A stretch of DNA of 49,957 bases. Origin: Macromonas bipunctata (GTDB lineage Bacteria; Pseudomonadota; Gammaproteobacteria; Burkholderiales; Burkholderiaceae_C). The stretch is from assembly GCF_002837135.1 (NCBI RefSeq), contig NZ_NWBQ01000031.1, forward strand, positions 1 through 49,957. The letters run 5' to 3'. Under the pieces are notes generated by a model. It ran no database searches, had not been told where the DNA came from, and was given only the letters and a program-made list of their open reading frames with translations. Within the stretch, counting starts at the first letter, position 1, and each line of letters begins with the position of its first letter. A program made the translations under genes and the position numbers. This document shows, in pieces, positions 1 through 10,108 of the stretch.

Positions 1-129
1 GCGGGTTTGCGAATAAGGGAATGGACGTGCAGCGAGTGCGGAACGACACATGATCGGGACGTAAACGCGGCCAAAAACATTCTCGCGGCGGGGCATCGCC
101 GTCTGGCAGCAGGAATCCCCGTCCTTTAG
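1..129 (+). CDS. tnpB: TnpB (RNA-guided nuclease of IS605-type element), C-terminal fragment
   Basis: Frame 1 reads without a start from the window edge to TAG at 127-129. It contains the hallmark C-terminal block of TnpB/OrfB proteins: a CSEC zinc-finger half, then [13 protein letters not shown], which carries the last RuvC catalytic Asp. TnpB proteins are RNA-guided DNA nucleases that use an RNA from the element's right end. Only about 42 residues are present, so whether the full protein is intact cannot be judged. The stop codon lies in the loop of the right-end hairpin, as is common in these elements. Confidence 0.8.
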   Translation, partial: AGLRIREWTCSECGTTHDRDVNAAKNILAAGHRRLAAGIPVL

Positions 130-146
130 GGCGGGGAGGATGTCAA
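1..146 (+). mobile_element. IS200/IS605-family element, right end only
   Basis: The first 146 bases look like the right-hand end of an IS200/IS605-type insertion sequence. They carry the C-terminus of a TnpB-like protein, then an imperfect hairpin at 117-136 (CCCCGTCC, loop TTTA, GGGCGGGG), then a terminal TCAA at 143-146 of the kind seen at right ends of this family. The rest of the element lies outside the window. Immediately beyond TCAA the reading frame of a GGDEF gene begins, so the element appears to sit in the extreme 5' part of that gene. The exact right end is inferred from the family pattern. Confidence 0.7.
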
Positions 147-166
147 CTGCTCTACAGCACGCTGCT
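100..166 (+). ncRNA. Putative TnpB guide RNA (reRNA/omegaRNA) 3' part
   Basis: In IS200/IS605 elements the TnpB guide RNA spans the 3' end of tnpB and the right-end hairpin, and its last roughly 16-20 nt come from the flanking DNA as guide. Here the hairpin is at 117-136 and the element end at 146, so the guide would start at 147 (CTGCTCTACAGC...). The 5' limit of the RNA cannot be seen and the coordinates are nominal. This is inferred from the family arrangement and has no independent support. Confidence 0.35.
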
Positions 167-1106
167 GCTGCTGGTGCTGAGCTCGCTCTACGAGTTCAAC
201 CTGCGCTACTGGGGCCCGCGCCAGCGCCAGGCGCAGTGGAGCGCGGGGCTGGTCTTTGGCCTGATCTGCGTGGTGGGCATCTCGCTGCCGGTCTCGCCGG
301 TGGAGGGCGTGCTGCAGTCCGGCCGCCACGACGCCGCCTTCTACCAGGCCCTGTGGCACAGCCTGCACACCCAGGACCGCTGGAGTGGCGAGCTGTGGAA
401 CCGGCGCAAGAACGGCGAGGTGTTCCCGGTGCTCAGCACCATCACCGCCGTGCGCGACGCCCACGGCCACGTCACGCACTACGTGGCCGCCATGAACGAC
501 ATCACCGAACGCCAGCGCCAGGACGAGGAAATCCGCCACCTGGCCTTCTACGACCAGCTCACCGCCGTGCCCAACCGGCGCCTGCTGCTCGAGCGCCTGC
601 AGCAGGCGCTGGCACGCGCGCGACGCCAGCCGCACGGGGGCGCGCTCATGTTCATCGACCTCGACGACTTCAAGCGCGTCAACGACGTGCTGGGCCACCA
701 GGCGGGCGATGTGCTGCTGCAACAGGTGGCCAGCCGCCTGAGCCGCCTGGTGCGCGACAGCGACACCGTGGCCCGCCAGGGCGGCGACGAATTCGTGGTG
801 CTGCTGGAGCAGCTCCACCCCGGCACCGCGCACCAAGAAGCGGCCCAGGTGGCCGACAAGATCCTGCACGCCCTCTCGCAGCCCTACGACCTCAACGGCG
901 AGGTGGGCCACGTGGGCGCCAGCATCGGCGTGGCACTGTTCAATGGCGCCAGCGCGGATACCGACCCCGCCAGCGCCACCGACCGCCTCATGCGCCGCGC
1001 CGACCAGGCCATGTACGCCGCCAAGCAGGCGGGCAAGAACAGCGTCGTGTTTGCCAGCGCGCCCGCAGCAGCGCCCGGCGGCGCTACACCACCTGGCCCA
1101 GCTTGA
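147..1106 (+). pseudogene. Truncated PAS-GGDEF diguanylate cyclase gene with internal deletion
   Basis: An open frame from the element boundary to TGA at 1104-1106 encodes a hydrophobic start (LLYSTLLLLVL), a second membrane segment (WSAGLVFGLICVVGISLPV), the second half of a PAS domain (LQSGRHDAAFYQALWHSL to NDIT) and a complete GGDEF domain with GGDEF at about 780-794. Diguanylate cyclases make c-di-GMP from two GTP. The membrane part resembles a 5TMR_LYT-type sensor, but it stops after about two helices and joins the middle of the PAS domain at about position 310, so the other helices and half the PAS are missing. No ATG or ribosome-binding site remains; GTG at 174 is the only early start. 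The 3' end overlaps convergent pilC by 23 bp. The cyclase domain may be intact, but expression is doubtful. Confidence 0.7.
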
Positions 1107-2301
1107 AGATCGGCAGGTACATCGCCACCACAATGCCGCCAATCACGCTGCCCAGAAACACGATGATGATGGGCTCGAGCAGGCTGGAGAGTCCCGCCAC
1201 CATATCGTCCACCTCCTGTTCGTAGAAGTCGGCCGCCTTGCCCAGCATGTGGTCGATCGAGCCCGCTTCCTCGCCAATGGCGCACATCTGCAGCACCATC
1301 GACGGAAACAGGTTGGCGTTGGTCATGGCTATCGTCAGGCTGGTGCCGGTCGATACCTCCTGCTGGATCTTCTCGGTCGCGTCGGCGTACAGCGTGTTGC
1401 CCGAGGCCCCGCCCACCGAATCCAGCGCCTCCACCAGTGGCACCCCGGCAGCAAACATGGTGGCCAGCGTGCGCGTCCAGCGCGCCACGGTCGATTTCTC
1501 GACCAGCGTGCCAAACACCGGGATTTTGAGCAGCACGCGGTCCATCACGCGCTGCACCGCCACGCTGCGCTGCCAGGCCTGGAAGAAGAAATACAGCCCG
1601 CCCCCGATCACGCCAAACAGCAGCCACCAGTACGCCACAAAAAACTCGCTTAGCGCGATCACGAACAGCGTGGGCGCGGGCAAGTCGGCGCCAAAGGACG
1701 AAAACACCTCCTTGAACGCCGGAATCACGAAAATCATGATCACCGTCACCACAATGAACGCCACCACCACCACCGCCGTGGGGTACATCAGCGCCGACTT
1801 GACCTTGCTCTTGATGGCCTCGGTCTTTTCCATGTAAGTGGCCAGGCGGTCGAGCAAATCCTCCAGAATCCCGGCCGCTTCGCCCGCTTCCACCAGGTTG
1901 CAGTACAGCGCGTTGAAGTACAGCGGGTGCTTGCGAAATGCCGTGCTCAGCGAGGTGCCGGTCTCCACGTCCGAGCGCACCTCGTTGAGCAGGCGCGCCA
2001 CGCTGGGGTTGGGGTTGCCCCGGCCCACAATGTCAAACGCCTGCAGCAGCGGCACGCCCGCCTTCATCATGGTGGCCAGCTGGCGCGTGAAGATCGCAAT
2101 GTCCTTGGGCCGGATCTTCTTGCCCGACAGCATGCGCCGCTTCCTGATCTTGAGCGGCGTGATGCCCTGGCGGCGCAGCGTCACGCCCACCACGTTCTCG
2201 CTCACGGCCCGGGTCTCGCCGCGCACGGTCTTGCCCTTGCGGTCCTTGCCCTCCCACTCGAACACCAGCTCCTTGACGTTGTTTTTGCTTGCGGTGGCCA
2301 T
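1084..2301 (-). CDS. pilC: Type IV pilus inner-membrane platform protein PilC
   Basis: 405 aa, the usual length for PilC/GspF proteins. Two T2SSF repeats are visible, each with the FTRQLATMMKAGVPL / WTRTLATMFAAGVPL type of sequence. Hydrophobic segments lie at roughly 172-194, 212-243 and 376-400. PilC is the polytopic platform that couples the PilB and PilT ATPases to pilin insertion or removal. It starts 14 bp downstream of pilB, so the two are co-transcribed. In related genomes pilD (prepilin peptidase) usually follows, but here the next DNA is the convergent GGDEF remnant, so the pilBCD cluster is interrupted or pilD is elsewhere. Confidence 0.95.
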   Translation of the reverse strand: MATASKNNVKELVFEWEGKDRKGKTVRGETRAVSENVVGVTLRRQGITPLKIRKRRMLSGKKIRPKDIAIFTRQLATMMKAGVPLLQAFDIVGRGNPNPSVARLLNEVRSDVETGTSLSTAFRKHPLYFNALYCNLVEAGEAAGILEDLLDRLATYMEKTEAIKSKVKSALMYPTAVVVVAFIVVTVIMIFVIPAFKEVFSSFGADLPAPTLFVIALSEFFVAYWWLLFGVIGGGLYFFFQAWQRSVAVQRVMDRVLLKIPVFGTLVEKSTVARWTRTLATMFAAGVPLVEALDSVGGASGNTLYADATEKIQQEVSTGTSLTIAMTNANLFPSMVLQMCAIGEEAGSIDHMLGKAADFYEQEVDDMVAGLSSLLEPIIIVFLGSVIGGIVVAMYLPIFKLGQVV

Positions 2302-2315
2302 AAGAATCCTGTGTT

Positions 2316-3998
2316 TCAGTCGTTGGTGCAGGCCAGCACCTCTTCGAGCGAGGTGATACCCAGTTTCACTTTGCGCAGCCCCGATTCACGCAGCGTCGGC
2401 ACTCCCTCCAGGCGCGCCTGGGTGGCAATCTCCTGCGCACTGCCCCCGCGCAGGATGATGCCCTGCATCGCGTCGCTGATGGGCATGACCTGGTAGATGC
2501 CGATGCGGCCCTTGTAGCCATTGTTGCAGGCGTTGCAGCCCACGGCGCGGTAGGGCTGCCAGCTGCCGTCCAGCTCTGTGCTGCGGTAGCCCGCTTTCAG
2601 CAAGGCCTGCTCGGGGTATTCTGCCGCCGTCTTGCACTGCTTGCACAGCCGCCGCACCAGGCGCTGCGCCGTGATCAGGTTCACGCTCGACGCAATGTTG
2701 AACGGCGCCACCCCCATGTTGAGCAGGCGGCTCAGCGTGGAGGGCGCGTCGTTGGTGTGCAGCGTCGAGAGCACCATGTGCCCCGTCTGCGCCGCCTTGA
2801 TGGCGATGTCGGCGGTCTCCAGGTCGCGGATCTCGCCCACCATGATGATGTCGGGGTCTTGCCGCAAAAACGAGCGCAGCGCCGACGCAAATGTCAGCCC
2901 GGCCTTCTCGTTCACGTTGACCTGGTTCACGCCCGGCAGGTTGATTTCCGAGGGATCCTCGGCGGTGCAGATGTTGACGCCCGGCTGGTTCAGCAGGTTC
3001 AAAAACGTGTACAGCGACACCGTCTTGCCCGAGCCGGTCGGGCCCGTCACCAGCACCATGCCGTAGGGCCGCATGATGGCTTGCAGCAACTTTTCCTGCT
3101 CGTCGGGCGCGTAGCCCAGCGCCTCGATGCCCATCTGCGCGCTGCTGGGATCCAGGATCCGTATCACGATCTTCTCGCCAAACAACGTCGGCAGCGTGCT
3201 GATGCGAAAGTCGATCACCTTCTCCGGCCCCACCTTGAGCTTCATGCGCCCGTCCTGCGGCAGGCGCCGCTCGGCAATGTCGAGCTTGGAGATGATCTTG
3301 ATGCGCGAGGCCAGTTTCTCTTTCACCGCAATCGGCGGGCTGGCCACCTCGCGCAACTCGCCGTCGATGCGAAAGCGCACCCGGTACGTGTGTTCGTACG
3401 GTTCAAAGTGCAAATCCGAAGCCCGCATCGCGTACGCATCGAGCAGCATTTTTTGCAGAAAGCGCACGATGGGCGCATCCTCCACCTCGGGCGCCACCTT
3501 CTCGGCGGGCTCCGCAGGGCCCAGCTCGATGCTGCCTTCCTCGAACACGAACTCGCCGCCCACGATGTGGTCCAGCGTCTCGCTGGCTGTCTTGGCGCGC
3601 GTTTCCACGCAGCGCATCAGCTTGTCGTACTCCACCACCACCCAGTCCACGTTGCACTGGGTGGCGAACTTGATCTTTTCCGCCGCCTGCTGGTCGGACG
3701 GGTCGGCGGTGGCCACCGTGAGGCGGTTGCCGCGCCGCGCCAGCGGCACCAGCTGCTGCAGATCCACCGCGTCCAGATCCAGCAGTGGCGAAGCAAACGC
3801 TTGCGCCATGGTGTGCGCCAGTTCGGTGGCCGACACCGCGCCGCTGTCAATCAGCTCCACCATGAAGCTGCTGCGCTGGCTTTGCGCCTTGGCGTACAGG
3901 GTCTCGGCGGCCTTGGGGTCGAGCGTGCCGACCTGGATCAGCGCCTTGGCCAGCCCCGGCAGCGCCATGCTGGCCAGGTTCAGGTCGTCCTCAGCCAT
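2316..3998 (-). CDS. pilB: Type IV pilus assembly ATPase PilB
   Basis: 560 aa. The N-terminal MshEN-type domain (LPGLAKALIQVGTLD) precedes a GspE/PilB ATPase core with Walker A GPTGSGKT near residue 318, an Asp box (ICTAEDPSE), Walker B (IIMVGEIRDLETADIA) and a His box (LSTLHTND). A zinc-binding tetracysteine module is present (CKQC...CNAC). PilB is the cytoplasmic hexameric motor for pilus extension. The start at 3998 is the first Met and gives the conserved AEDDLNLASMALPGLA start. It is the first gene of a pilB-pilC unit, divergent from accB; the 157-bp gap shows no clear promoter. Confidence 0.96.
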   Translation of the reverse strand: MAEDDLNLASMALPGLAKALIQVGTLDPKAAETLYAKAQSQRSSFMVELIDSGAVSATELAHTMAQAFASPLLDLDAVDLQQLVPLARRGNRLTVATADPSDQQAAEKIKFATQCNVDWVVVEYDKLMRCVETRAKTASETLDHIVGGEFVFEEGSIELGPAEPAEKVAPEVEDAPIVRFLQKMLLDAYAMRASDLHFEPYEHTYRVRFRIDGELREVASPPIAVKEKLASRIKIISKLDIAERRLPQDGRMKLKVGPEKVIDFRISTLPTLFGEKIVIRILDPSSAQMGIEALGYAPDEQEKLLQAIMRPYGMVLVTGPTGSGKTVSLYTFLNLLNQPGVNICTAEDPSEINLPGVNQVNVNEKAGLTFASALRSFLRQDPDIIMVGEIRDLETADIAIKAAQTGHMVLSTLHTNDAPSTLSRLLNMGVAPFNIASSVNLITAQRLVRRLCKQCKTAAEYPEQALLKAGYRSTELDGSWQPYRAVGCNACNNGYKGRIGIYQVMPISDAMQGIILRGGSAQEIATQARLEGVPTLRESGLRKVKLGITSLEEVLACTND

Positions 3999-4155
3999 GC
4001 GGGCGCGGCCTGTGCAGCACGGCCCACGCTGGCCCCGGCACCAAACCCGCCACGGTGTCCGGGAGGTGGGGCATCGTGTATATTCCGTCCAAAATTTACA
4101 TCGTTGTGGAAAGTTTGTGGGATTTTAGATGCACCACAGGCTGGAGAAAAAAATC

Positions 4156-4623
4156 ATGGATCTGCGCAAACTCAAAACCCTGATCGACCTGGTGTCGGAA
4201 TCGAACGTGTCCGAACTCGAGATCACCGAGGCCGAAGGCAAGGTGCGTATCGTCAAGGCCAGCGCCCAGGCCTACGCCGTGCCCGCACCGGTCGCGCCCG
4301 CCGTGGCCGTGTTGCCTGCCGAGCCCGCCCCCGCCGCTGCAGTGGCCGCCGCGCCCGCACCCGCCGCGCCGGTGGTGGAGGCGCCCAAGGGCCACATCCT
4401 CAAGTCGCCCATGGTCGGCACCTTCTACCGCGCCTCCAGCCCCGGCGCCAAGCCGTTTGTCGAAATCGGCCAGGGCATCAAGGAAGGCGACGCCATCTGC
4501 ATCGTCGAGGCCATGAAGATCCTCAACGAGATCGAGGCCGACAAGTCCGGCATCGTCACCCAGGTGCTGGTGGAAAACGGCGCGGCGGTCGAGTACGGCC
4601 AGCCCCTGTTCGTGATCGAATAA
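4156..4623 (+). CDS. accB: Biotin carboxyl carrier protein of acetyl-CoA carboxylase
   Basis: 155 aa from ATG 4156 ([11 protein letters not shown]). This start is preferred over ATG 4129 because MDLRKLK is the conserved family start and GGAG precedes it at 4143-4146. The N-terminal domain is followed by an Ala/Pro-rich flexible linker (about 38-78), then a biotinyl domain with [12 protein letters not shown], in which Lys121 is the biotinylation site. The usual motif is EAMKMMNEI, so Ile-Leu replaces the Met pair after the lysine. It carries CO2 from AccC to AccAD in the first step of fatty-acid synthesis. accC follows after 19 bp. Confidence 0.97.
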   Translation: MDLRKLKTLIDLVSESNVSELEITEAEGKVRIVKASAQAYAVPAPVAPAVAVLPAEPAPAAAVAAAPAPAAPVVEAPKGHILKSPMVGTFYRASSPGAKPFVEIGQGIKEGDAICIVEAMKILNEIEADKSGIVTQVLVENGAAVEYGQPLFVIE

Positions 4624-4642
4624 ACCGGCGCCTGTCCCACCC

Positions 4643-5992
<1,350 letters not shown>

Positions 5993-6018
5993 CCGGTTGT
6001 CAACCCAAAGGCCTGCCC

Positions 6019-6900
6019 ATGTTTGAACTCGTGTTGTTGGCGCCGGAAGAGCGCGTCGAAGACCTCAGCGACGCGCTGGAGGCGCTCGACGCCCTGAGCG
6101 TGTCGGTGGAAGACGCCGACGCCCAGACCCCCGCCGAGCAGGCCCTGTTTGGCGAGCCCGGCATGCCCGCGCCCAAGCCGGGCTGGCAGCGTTCGCGCGT
6201 GGTGGCGCTGTTCCCCGACGAAGCCCCGGCCCGCGAGGCCGCCGACCTGCTGGCGCTGCAAGACTTCTTTGCCGGTTGCGAGACCGTGGGCGTGCGCCCG
6301 GTGGCCGACCAAGACTGGGTGCGCCTGACGCAATCGCAATTTGCCCCGGTTGAGATCACCCCCACGTTCTGGATCGTGCCGAGCTGGCACGAGCCGCCCG
6401 CCGCCGCCCAGCAGATCATCCGCCTCGACCCCGGCCTGGCCTTTGGCACCGGCACCCACCCCACCACCCGCATGTGCTTGCGCTGGATCGCGCAGCGTGA
6501 CCTCAGCGGCCAGCGCGTGCTGGACTACGGCTGTGGCTCCGGCATCCTGGCCATCGGCGCGGCCAAGTTTGGCGCGTCCGAGATCGTGGCGGTCGACATT
6601 GACCCGGCGGCGGTGGAATCCACCCACATCAACGCCGCCAACAACCACGTCACGCTGCAGGCCGGCTTGCCCGACCTGGTGCAGGGCAGCTTCAACGTGG
6701 TGCTGGCCAACATCCTGGCCACGCCGCTCAAGGTGCTGGCGCCGCTGCTGTGCAGCCACGTGGCCGCCGGTGGCCAGCTGGTGCTGGCGGGCATCCTGGA
6801 GCGCCAGGCCGAGGAATTGCAGGAAGCCTACGCGCCGTACCTCGCGCTCAACGTGGCCGACACCGAAGACGGCTGGATCCTGATGACCGCCGCGCGCTGA
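6019..6900 (+). CDS. prmA: Ribosomal protein L11 methyltransferase
   Basis: 293 aa. The N-terminal substrate-recognition domain (MFELVLLAPEERVEDLSDALEAL) is followed by a class I SAM-methyltransferase fold with motif I VLDYGCGSGILAIGA near residue 168 and an acidic motif VAVDIDP. The FGTGTHPTTRMCL stretch is typical of PrmA. It trimethylates L11. The accC-prmA-DUF3426 order is conserved in Burkholderiales. Confidence 0.95.
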   Translation: MFELVLLAPEERVEDLSDALEALDALSVSVEDADAQTPAEQALFGEPGMPAPKPGWQRSRVVALFPDEAPAREAADLLALQDFFAGCETVGVRPVADQDWVRLTQSQFAPVEITPTFWIVPSWHEPPAAAQQIIRLDPGLAFGTGTHPTTRMCLRWIAQRDLSGQRVLDYGCGSGILAIGAAKFGASEIVAVDIDPAAVESTHINAANNHVTLQAGLPDLVQGSFNVVLANILATPLKVLAPLLCSHVAAGGQLVLAGILERQAEELQEAYAPYLALNVADTEDGWILMTAAR

Positions 6901-6904
6901 GCGC

Positions 6905-7657
6905 ATGAGCACCCGCGTCGTCCGCTGCCCCGCCTGCCAGACCGCGTTCAAGGTCACGCCGGAACAACTGGCCGTGGCCAACGGCATGGTGCGCTGCGGG
7001 CACTGCCAGCAGGTGTTTGACGCCGGTGGCACCGGGCCGGGCACAGCGCCCGACGGTGCGCCCACCGCTTCAGCGGCCAAGCCCGTACCGGCCTCGGCGC
7101 CCAGCGCACCTGCCACCCAGGTGCTGTCCTTCCTGCGCGACAACACCCCGTCCGCCACCGCGCTGGACGCCTGGCTGCGCCGGCCCCGCGTGCAACTGGG
7201 CCTCAAGGTGGCGTTGGGCGTGCTGGTGCTGGCACTGGGCTTGCAATGGCTGCTCTACGCCCGCGACCGCCTGGCCGCCAACGACCCATCGTGGCAACCC
7301 GTGCTCAATGGCCTGTGCGCGCCCTTTGGTTGCGAAGTGGCGCCGCTGCGCGAGCTGCAGGCGCTGCGCATCGAAAGCACCGTGCTGCAACGTCGTGTGC
7401 CCGACCAGTTCGTGTTCGAGCTGGTGCTGAAAAACACCGCCCCGCGCGCCTTGGCCACGCCCGCCGTCGAACTGAGCCTCACCGATGCCAGCGGCCAGTT
7501 GCTGGTGCGCCGCGTGCTGTTGCCCAGCGACTGGCAGACGCCCGCTGCGCCCGCCTTGCCCGCCGGTGCCGAATCCCCGCTGCAGGTGGCGTGGACCCTG
7601 CCTCCAGCCACCGCACAGGCCATGAGCAACTACCGCGCCCTGCTGTTCTACCCCTAA
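6905..7657 (+). CDS. Zinc-ribbon and DUF3426 membrane protein
   Basis: 250 aa. An MJ0042-type zinc ribbon opens the protein (Cys8, Cys11, Cys31, Cys34). A Pro/Ala-rich linker, a single transmembrane helix at about 100-120 (VALGVLVLALGLQWLLY) and a C-terminal DUF3426-like domain follow (FGCEVAPLRELQALRIESTVL, then a beta-rich region to the end). The topology suggests a cytoplasmic ribbon and a periplasmic domain. It starts 4 bp after prmA. The function of the family is unknown. Confidence 0.85.
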   Translation: MSTRVVRCPACQTAFKVTPEQLAVANGMVRCGHCQQVFDAGGTGPGTAPDGAPTASAAKPVPASAPSAPATQVLSFLRDNTPSATALDAWLRRPRVQLGLKVALGVLVLALGLQWLLYARDRLAANDPSWQPVLNGLCAPFGCEVAPLRELQALRIESTVLQRRVPDQFVFELVLKNTAPRALATPAVELSLTDASGQLLVRRVLLPSDWQTPAAPALPAGAESPLQVAWTLPPATAQAMSNYRALLFYP

Positions 7658-7681
7658 CCCGCCCAAAACCCCCCTGATACC

Positions 7682-8608
7682 ATGTCCATCTATATCTGCG
7701 GCTCGCTGGCCTTCGACACCATCATGACCTTCGAGGGCCGCTTTGCCGAGCAAATTCTGCCCGACCAGCTGCATATCCTCAACGTCTCCTTTTTGGTGCC
7801 CGGCCTGCGGCGCGAGTACGGTGGCTGCGCCGGCAACATCGCCTACGGCCTGCGCCAGCTGGGCGCCAGCGCGCACCCGGTGGCCATGCTGGGCAACGAC
7901 GGCCAGGACTACCTGGCCCGCCTGCAGGCGCTGGGGGTGGACACGCAACAGGTGCTGCTGGCACCCGACCACTACACCGCGCAGGCCATGATCATGACCG
8001 ACCGCGACAACAACCAGATCACCGCCTTCCACCCCGGCGCGATGGCGCAGGCGCACCTCAACTCCATCCAGGCCGACGGGGCGGGGCCACACATCGGCAT
8101 CATCTCGCCCGACGGGCGCGACGCCATGCTGCAGCACGCCGAGCAGTTCCACGCCGCAGGCATCCCGTTCGTGTTCGATCCGGGCCAGGGCCTGCCCATG
8201 TTCAACGGCGACGAGCTGCTGCGCTTTGTCGAGCTGGCCGACTGGGCCGCATTGAACGACTACGAAGCCCGCATGCTGAGCGACCGCACCGGGCTGGACT
8301 ACGCCGCCTTGTCGCAGCGCCTGCGCGGGCTGGTCATCACGCTGGCCGACCAGGGCTGCGAGGTGTGGGAAAACGGCCAGCGCACCCACGTGCCGGGCGT
8401 GACCGCCAGCGCGGTGGTCGATCCGACCGGCTGCGGCGACGCCTTCCGCGCCGCTCTGCTGTTCGGGCTGATGCAGGGCTGGCCACTGCAACGCTGCGTA
8501 GCACTGGGCAACCGCATGGGGGCGGCCAAGATCGCCTGCCGGGGTGGCCAGAACTACCAGCTGGACGCCAGCGCGCTGCTGGCCGAAGTGGGCGCCAGCG
8601 CGGCCTGA
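7682..8608 (+). CDS. PfkB-family carbohydrate/nucleoside kinase
   Basis: 308 aa. A ribokinase-like fold is shown by the N-terminal GGCAGNIAYGLRQLG segment and the C-terminal signature DPTGCGDAFRAALLFG, with Asp253 the likely catalytic base. The family phosphorylates sugars or nucleosides. Betaproteobacterial homologues at this position are usually annotated as adenosine-kinase-like, but the substrate cannot be read from the sequence. It is the last gene of the accB-to-pfkB run and converges with a small basic gene 12 bp away. Confidence 0.85.
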   Translation: MSIYICGSLAFDTIMTFEGRFAEQILPDQLHILNVSFLVPGLRREYGGCAGNIAYGLRQLGASAHPVAMLGNDGQDYLARLQALGVDTQQVLLAPDHYTAQAMIMTDRDNNQITAFHPGAMAQAHLNSIQADGAGPHIGIISPDGRDAMLQHAEQFHAAGIPFVFDPGQGLPMFNGDELLRFVELADWAALNDYEARMLSDRTGLDYAALSQRLRGLVITLADQGCEVWENGQRTHVPGVTASAVVDPTGCGDAFRAALLFGLMQGWPLQRCVALGNRMGAAKIACRGGQNYQLDASALLAEVGASAA

Positions 8609-8620
8609 CGCAGCTTCAGC

Positions 8621-8881
8621 TCAAGGCTTGGGGCCGGTGGGGAAGGGCCACGCCGCCTTGGGCGTAATCTGCGTCTTCACGCTGGAGTCCGTGGGTAGCA
8701 TGGCCGCCAGCTTGTCGCTGGCCGACACCGCCTTCTTGCGGGCCGGGGCCTTGGGCTTGGTGATGGGAGCAGCGCTGTCGGCCACCACCACAGCAGCGGC
8801 CTTGGTGCTGCTGCGCGGGGCACGGGGCTTGCTGGCAGCGGGTGGGGTAGTGGTGGGGGAGGCTTTGCGGGTCGTGGTCAT
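8621..8881 (-). CDS. Small Lys/Ala/Pro-rich basic protein, hypothetical
   Basis: 86 aa, low complexity: about two thirds consists of Ala, Pro, Lys, Ser and Thr (KPRAPRSSTKAAAVV, KPKAPARKKAVSAS). It resembles the tails of bacterial histone-H1-like proteins but has no defined fold. The only less repetitive part is the C-terminus (SDKLAAMLPTDSSVKTQITPKAAWPFP). It lies 3' of nrdB behind a terminator and has no visible Shine-Dalgarno, so it would need its own promoter. It could be a chance ORF in GC-rich DNA. Confidence 0.45.
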   Translation of the reverse strand: MTTTRKASPTTTPPAASKPRAPRSSTKAAAVVVADSAAPITKPKAPARKKAVSASDKLAAMLPTDSSVKTQITPKAAWPFPTGPKP

Positions 8882-8966
8882 GGCGTGTGTTGGCGGTTCC
8901 GGAATGTGTCAAGTATGCCGCACCTGCACCGCAAGCGGGCAGCGTCGGGGTGGGGCGGCCCGTAAA

Positions 8967-8991
8967 AAAAGGCCTCGTGCCGAGGCCTTTT
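8967..8991 (-). terminator. Rho-independent terminator of nrdAB
   Basis: A perfect hairpin, AAAAGGCCTCG, loop TGC, CGAGGCCTTTT, begins 5 bp past the nrdB stop codon. Read on the minus strand it is followed by an uninterrupted T run (8964-8970). Confidence 0.9.
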
Positions 8992-8995
8992 CCGT

Positions 8996-10075
8996 TCAGT
9001 CCCAGGACAGTGCGCCGCCCGACTGGTATTCGATCACGCGCGTCTCGAAGAAGTTGCGCTCCTTTTTCAGGTCGATCATCTCGCTCATCCACGGGAACGG
9101 ATTTTCCTCGTTCGGGAACAGCGGCTCCAGCCCGATCTGTGTGGCGCGCCGGTTCGCGATGTAGCGCAGGTAGCCCTTGAACATGCTGGCGTTCAAGCCC
9201 AGCACGCCGCGCGGCATGGTGTCCTCGGCGTAGCGGTACTCCAGATCCACGGCCTTCAGGAACAGGCCCTTGATCTCGTCCTTGAACTCCGCTGTCCACA
9301 GGTGCGGGTTTTCCAGCTTAAGTTGGTTGATGAGGTCGATGCCAAAATTGCAGTGCATCGATTCATCGCGCAGGATGTACTGGTACTGCTCGGCAGCTCC
9401 GGTCATTTTGTTTTGGCGGCCCAGCGCCAGGATCTGCGTGAAGCCGACGTAGAAGAACAGCCCTTCCATCAGACACGCAAACACGATCAGGCTTTTGAGC
9501 AGCGTCTGGTCGGTCTCGGGCGTGCCGGTCTTGAAAGCCGGATCCATGATCGCCTCGATGAACGGGATCAGGAACTCGTCCTTGTCGCGGATGGACTTGA
9601 CCTCGTTGTAGGCGTTAAAAATCTCGCTTTCGTCCAGCCCCAGGCTTTCCACGATGTACTGGTAGGCGTGGGTGTGGATGGCTTCCTCGAACGCCTGGCG
9701 CAGCAGGAACTGGCGGCATTCCGGCGCCGTGATGTGGCGGTAGGTGCCCAGCACAATGTTGTTGGCGGCCAGCGAGTCGGCGGTCACAAAAAAGCCCAGA
9801 TTGCGCTTGATGATGCGGCGCTCGTCCTCGGTCAGGCCGTTGGGGTCTTTCCAGAGCGCGATGTCGCGCGTCATGTTCACCTCCTGCGGCATCCAGTGGT
9901 TGGCGCAGGTGGCCAGGTACTTCTCCCACGCCCACTTGTACTTGAACGGCACCAACTGGTTCACGTCGGTTTGGCCGTTGATGATGCGCTTGTCGGCCGC
10001 GTTGACGCGGTGCTGCGTCAGCGTGGCGGGTTCCAGCGGGGTCTGGGTCTGGGTATCGTCGTCAAAGGTCAACAT
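8996..10075 (-). CDS. nrdB: Ribonucleotide reductase class Ia-type beta subunit
   Basis: 359 aa. Ligands of the di-iron site can be placed by E. coli spacing: Asp100, Glu131, His134, then a Glu in [10 protein letters not shown] and Glu/His in RDESMHCNF. Tyr138 sits where E. coli Tyr122 forms the radical. The protein belongs to the lineage that includes chlamydial NrdB (EEAIHTHAY block). In the chlamydial class Ic enzyme the Asp and Tyr are Glu and Phe; here both are the class Ia residues. It supplies the radical to NrdA. It starts 33 bp after nrdA and is followed by a strong terminator. Confidence 0.96.
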   Translation of the reverse strand: MLTFDDDTQTQTPLEPATLTQHRVNAADKRIINGQTDVNQLVPFKYKWAWEKYLATCANHWMPQEVNMTRDIALWKDPNGLTEDERRIIKRNLGFFVTADSLAANNIVLGTYRHITAPECRQFLLRQAFEEAIHTHAYQYIVESLGLDESEIFNAYNEVKSIRDKDEFLIPFIEAIMDPAFKTGTPETDQTLLKSLIVFACLMEGLFFYVGFTQILALGRQNKMTGAAEQYQYILRDESMHCNFGIDLINQLKLENPHLWTAEFKDEIKGLFLKAVDLEYRYAEDTMPRGVLGLNASMFKGYLRYIANRRATQIGLEPLFPNEENPFPWMSEMIDLKKERNFFETRVIEYQSGGALSWD

Positions 10076-10108
10076 TGTTTTTTCCTTCGCTAGGCTGGTA
10101 CAGAATGC

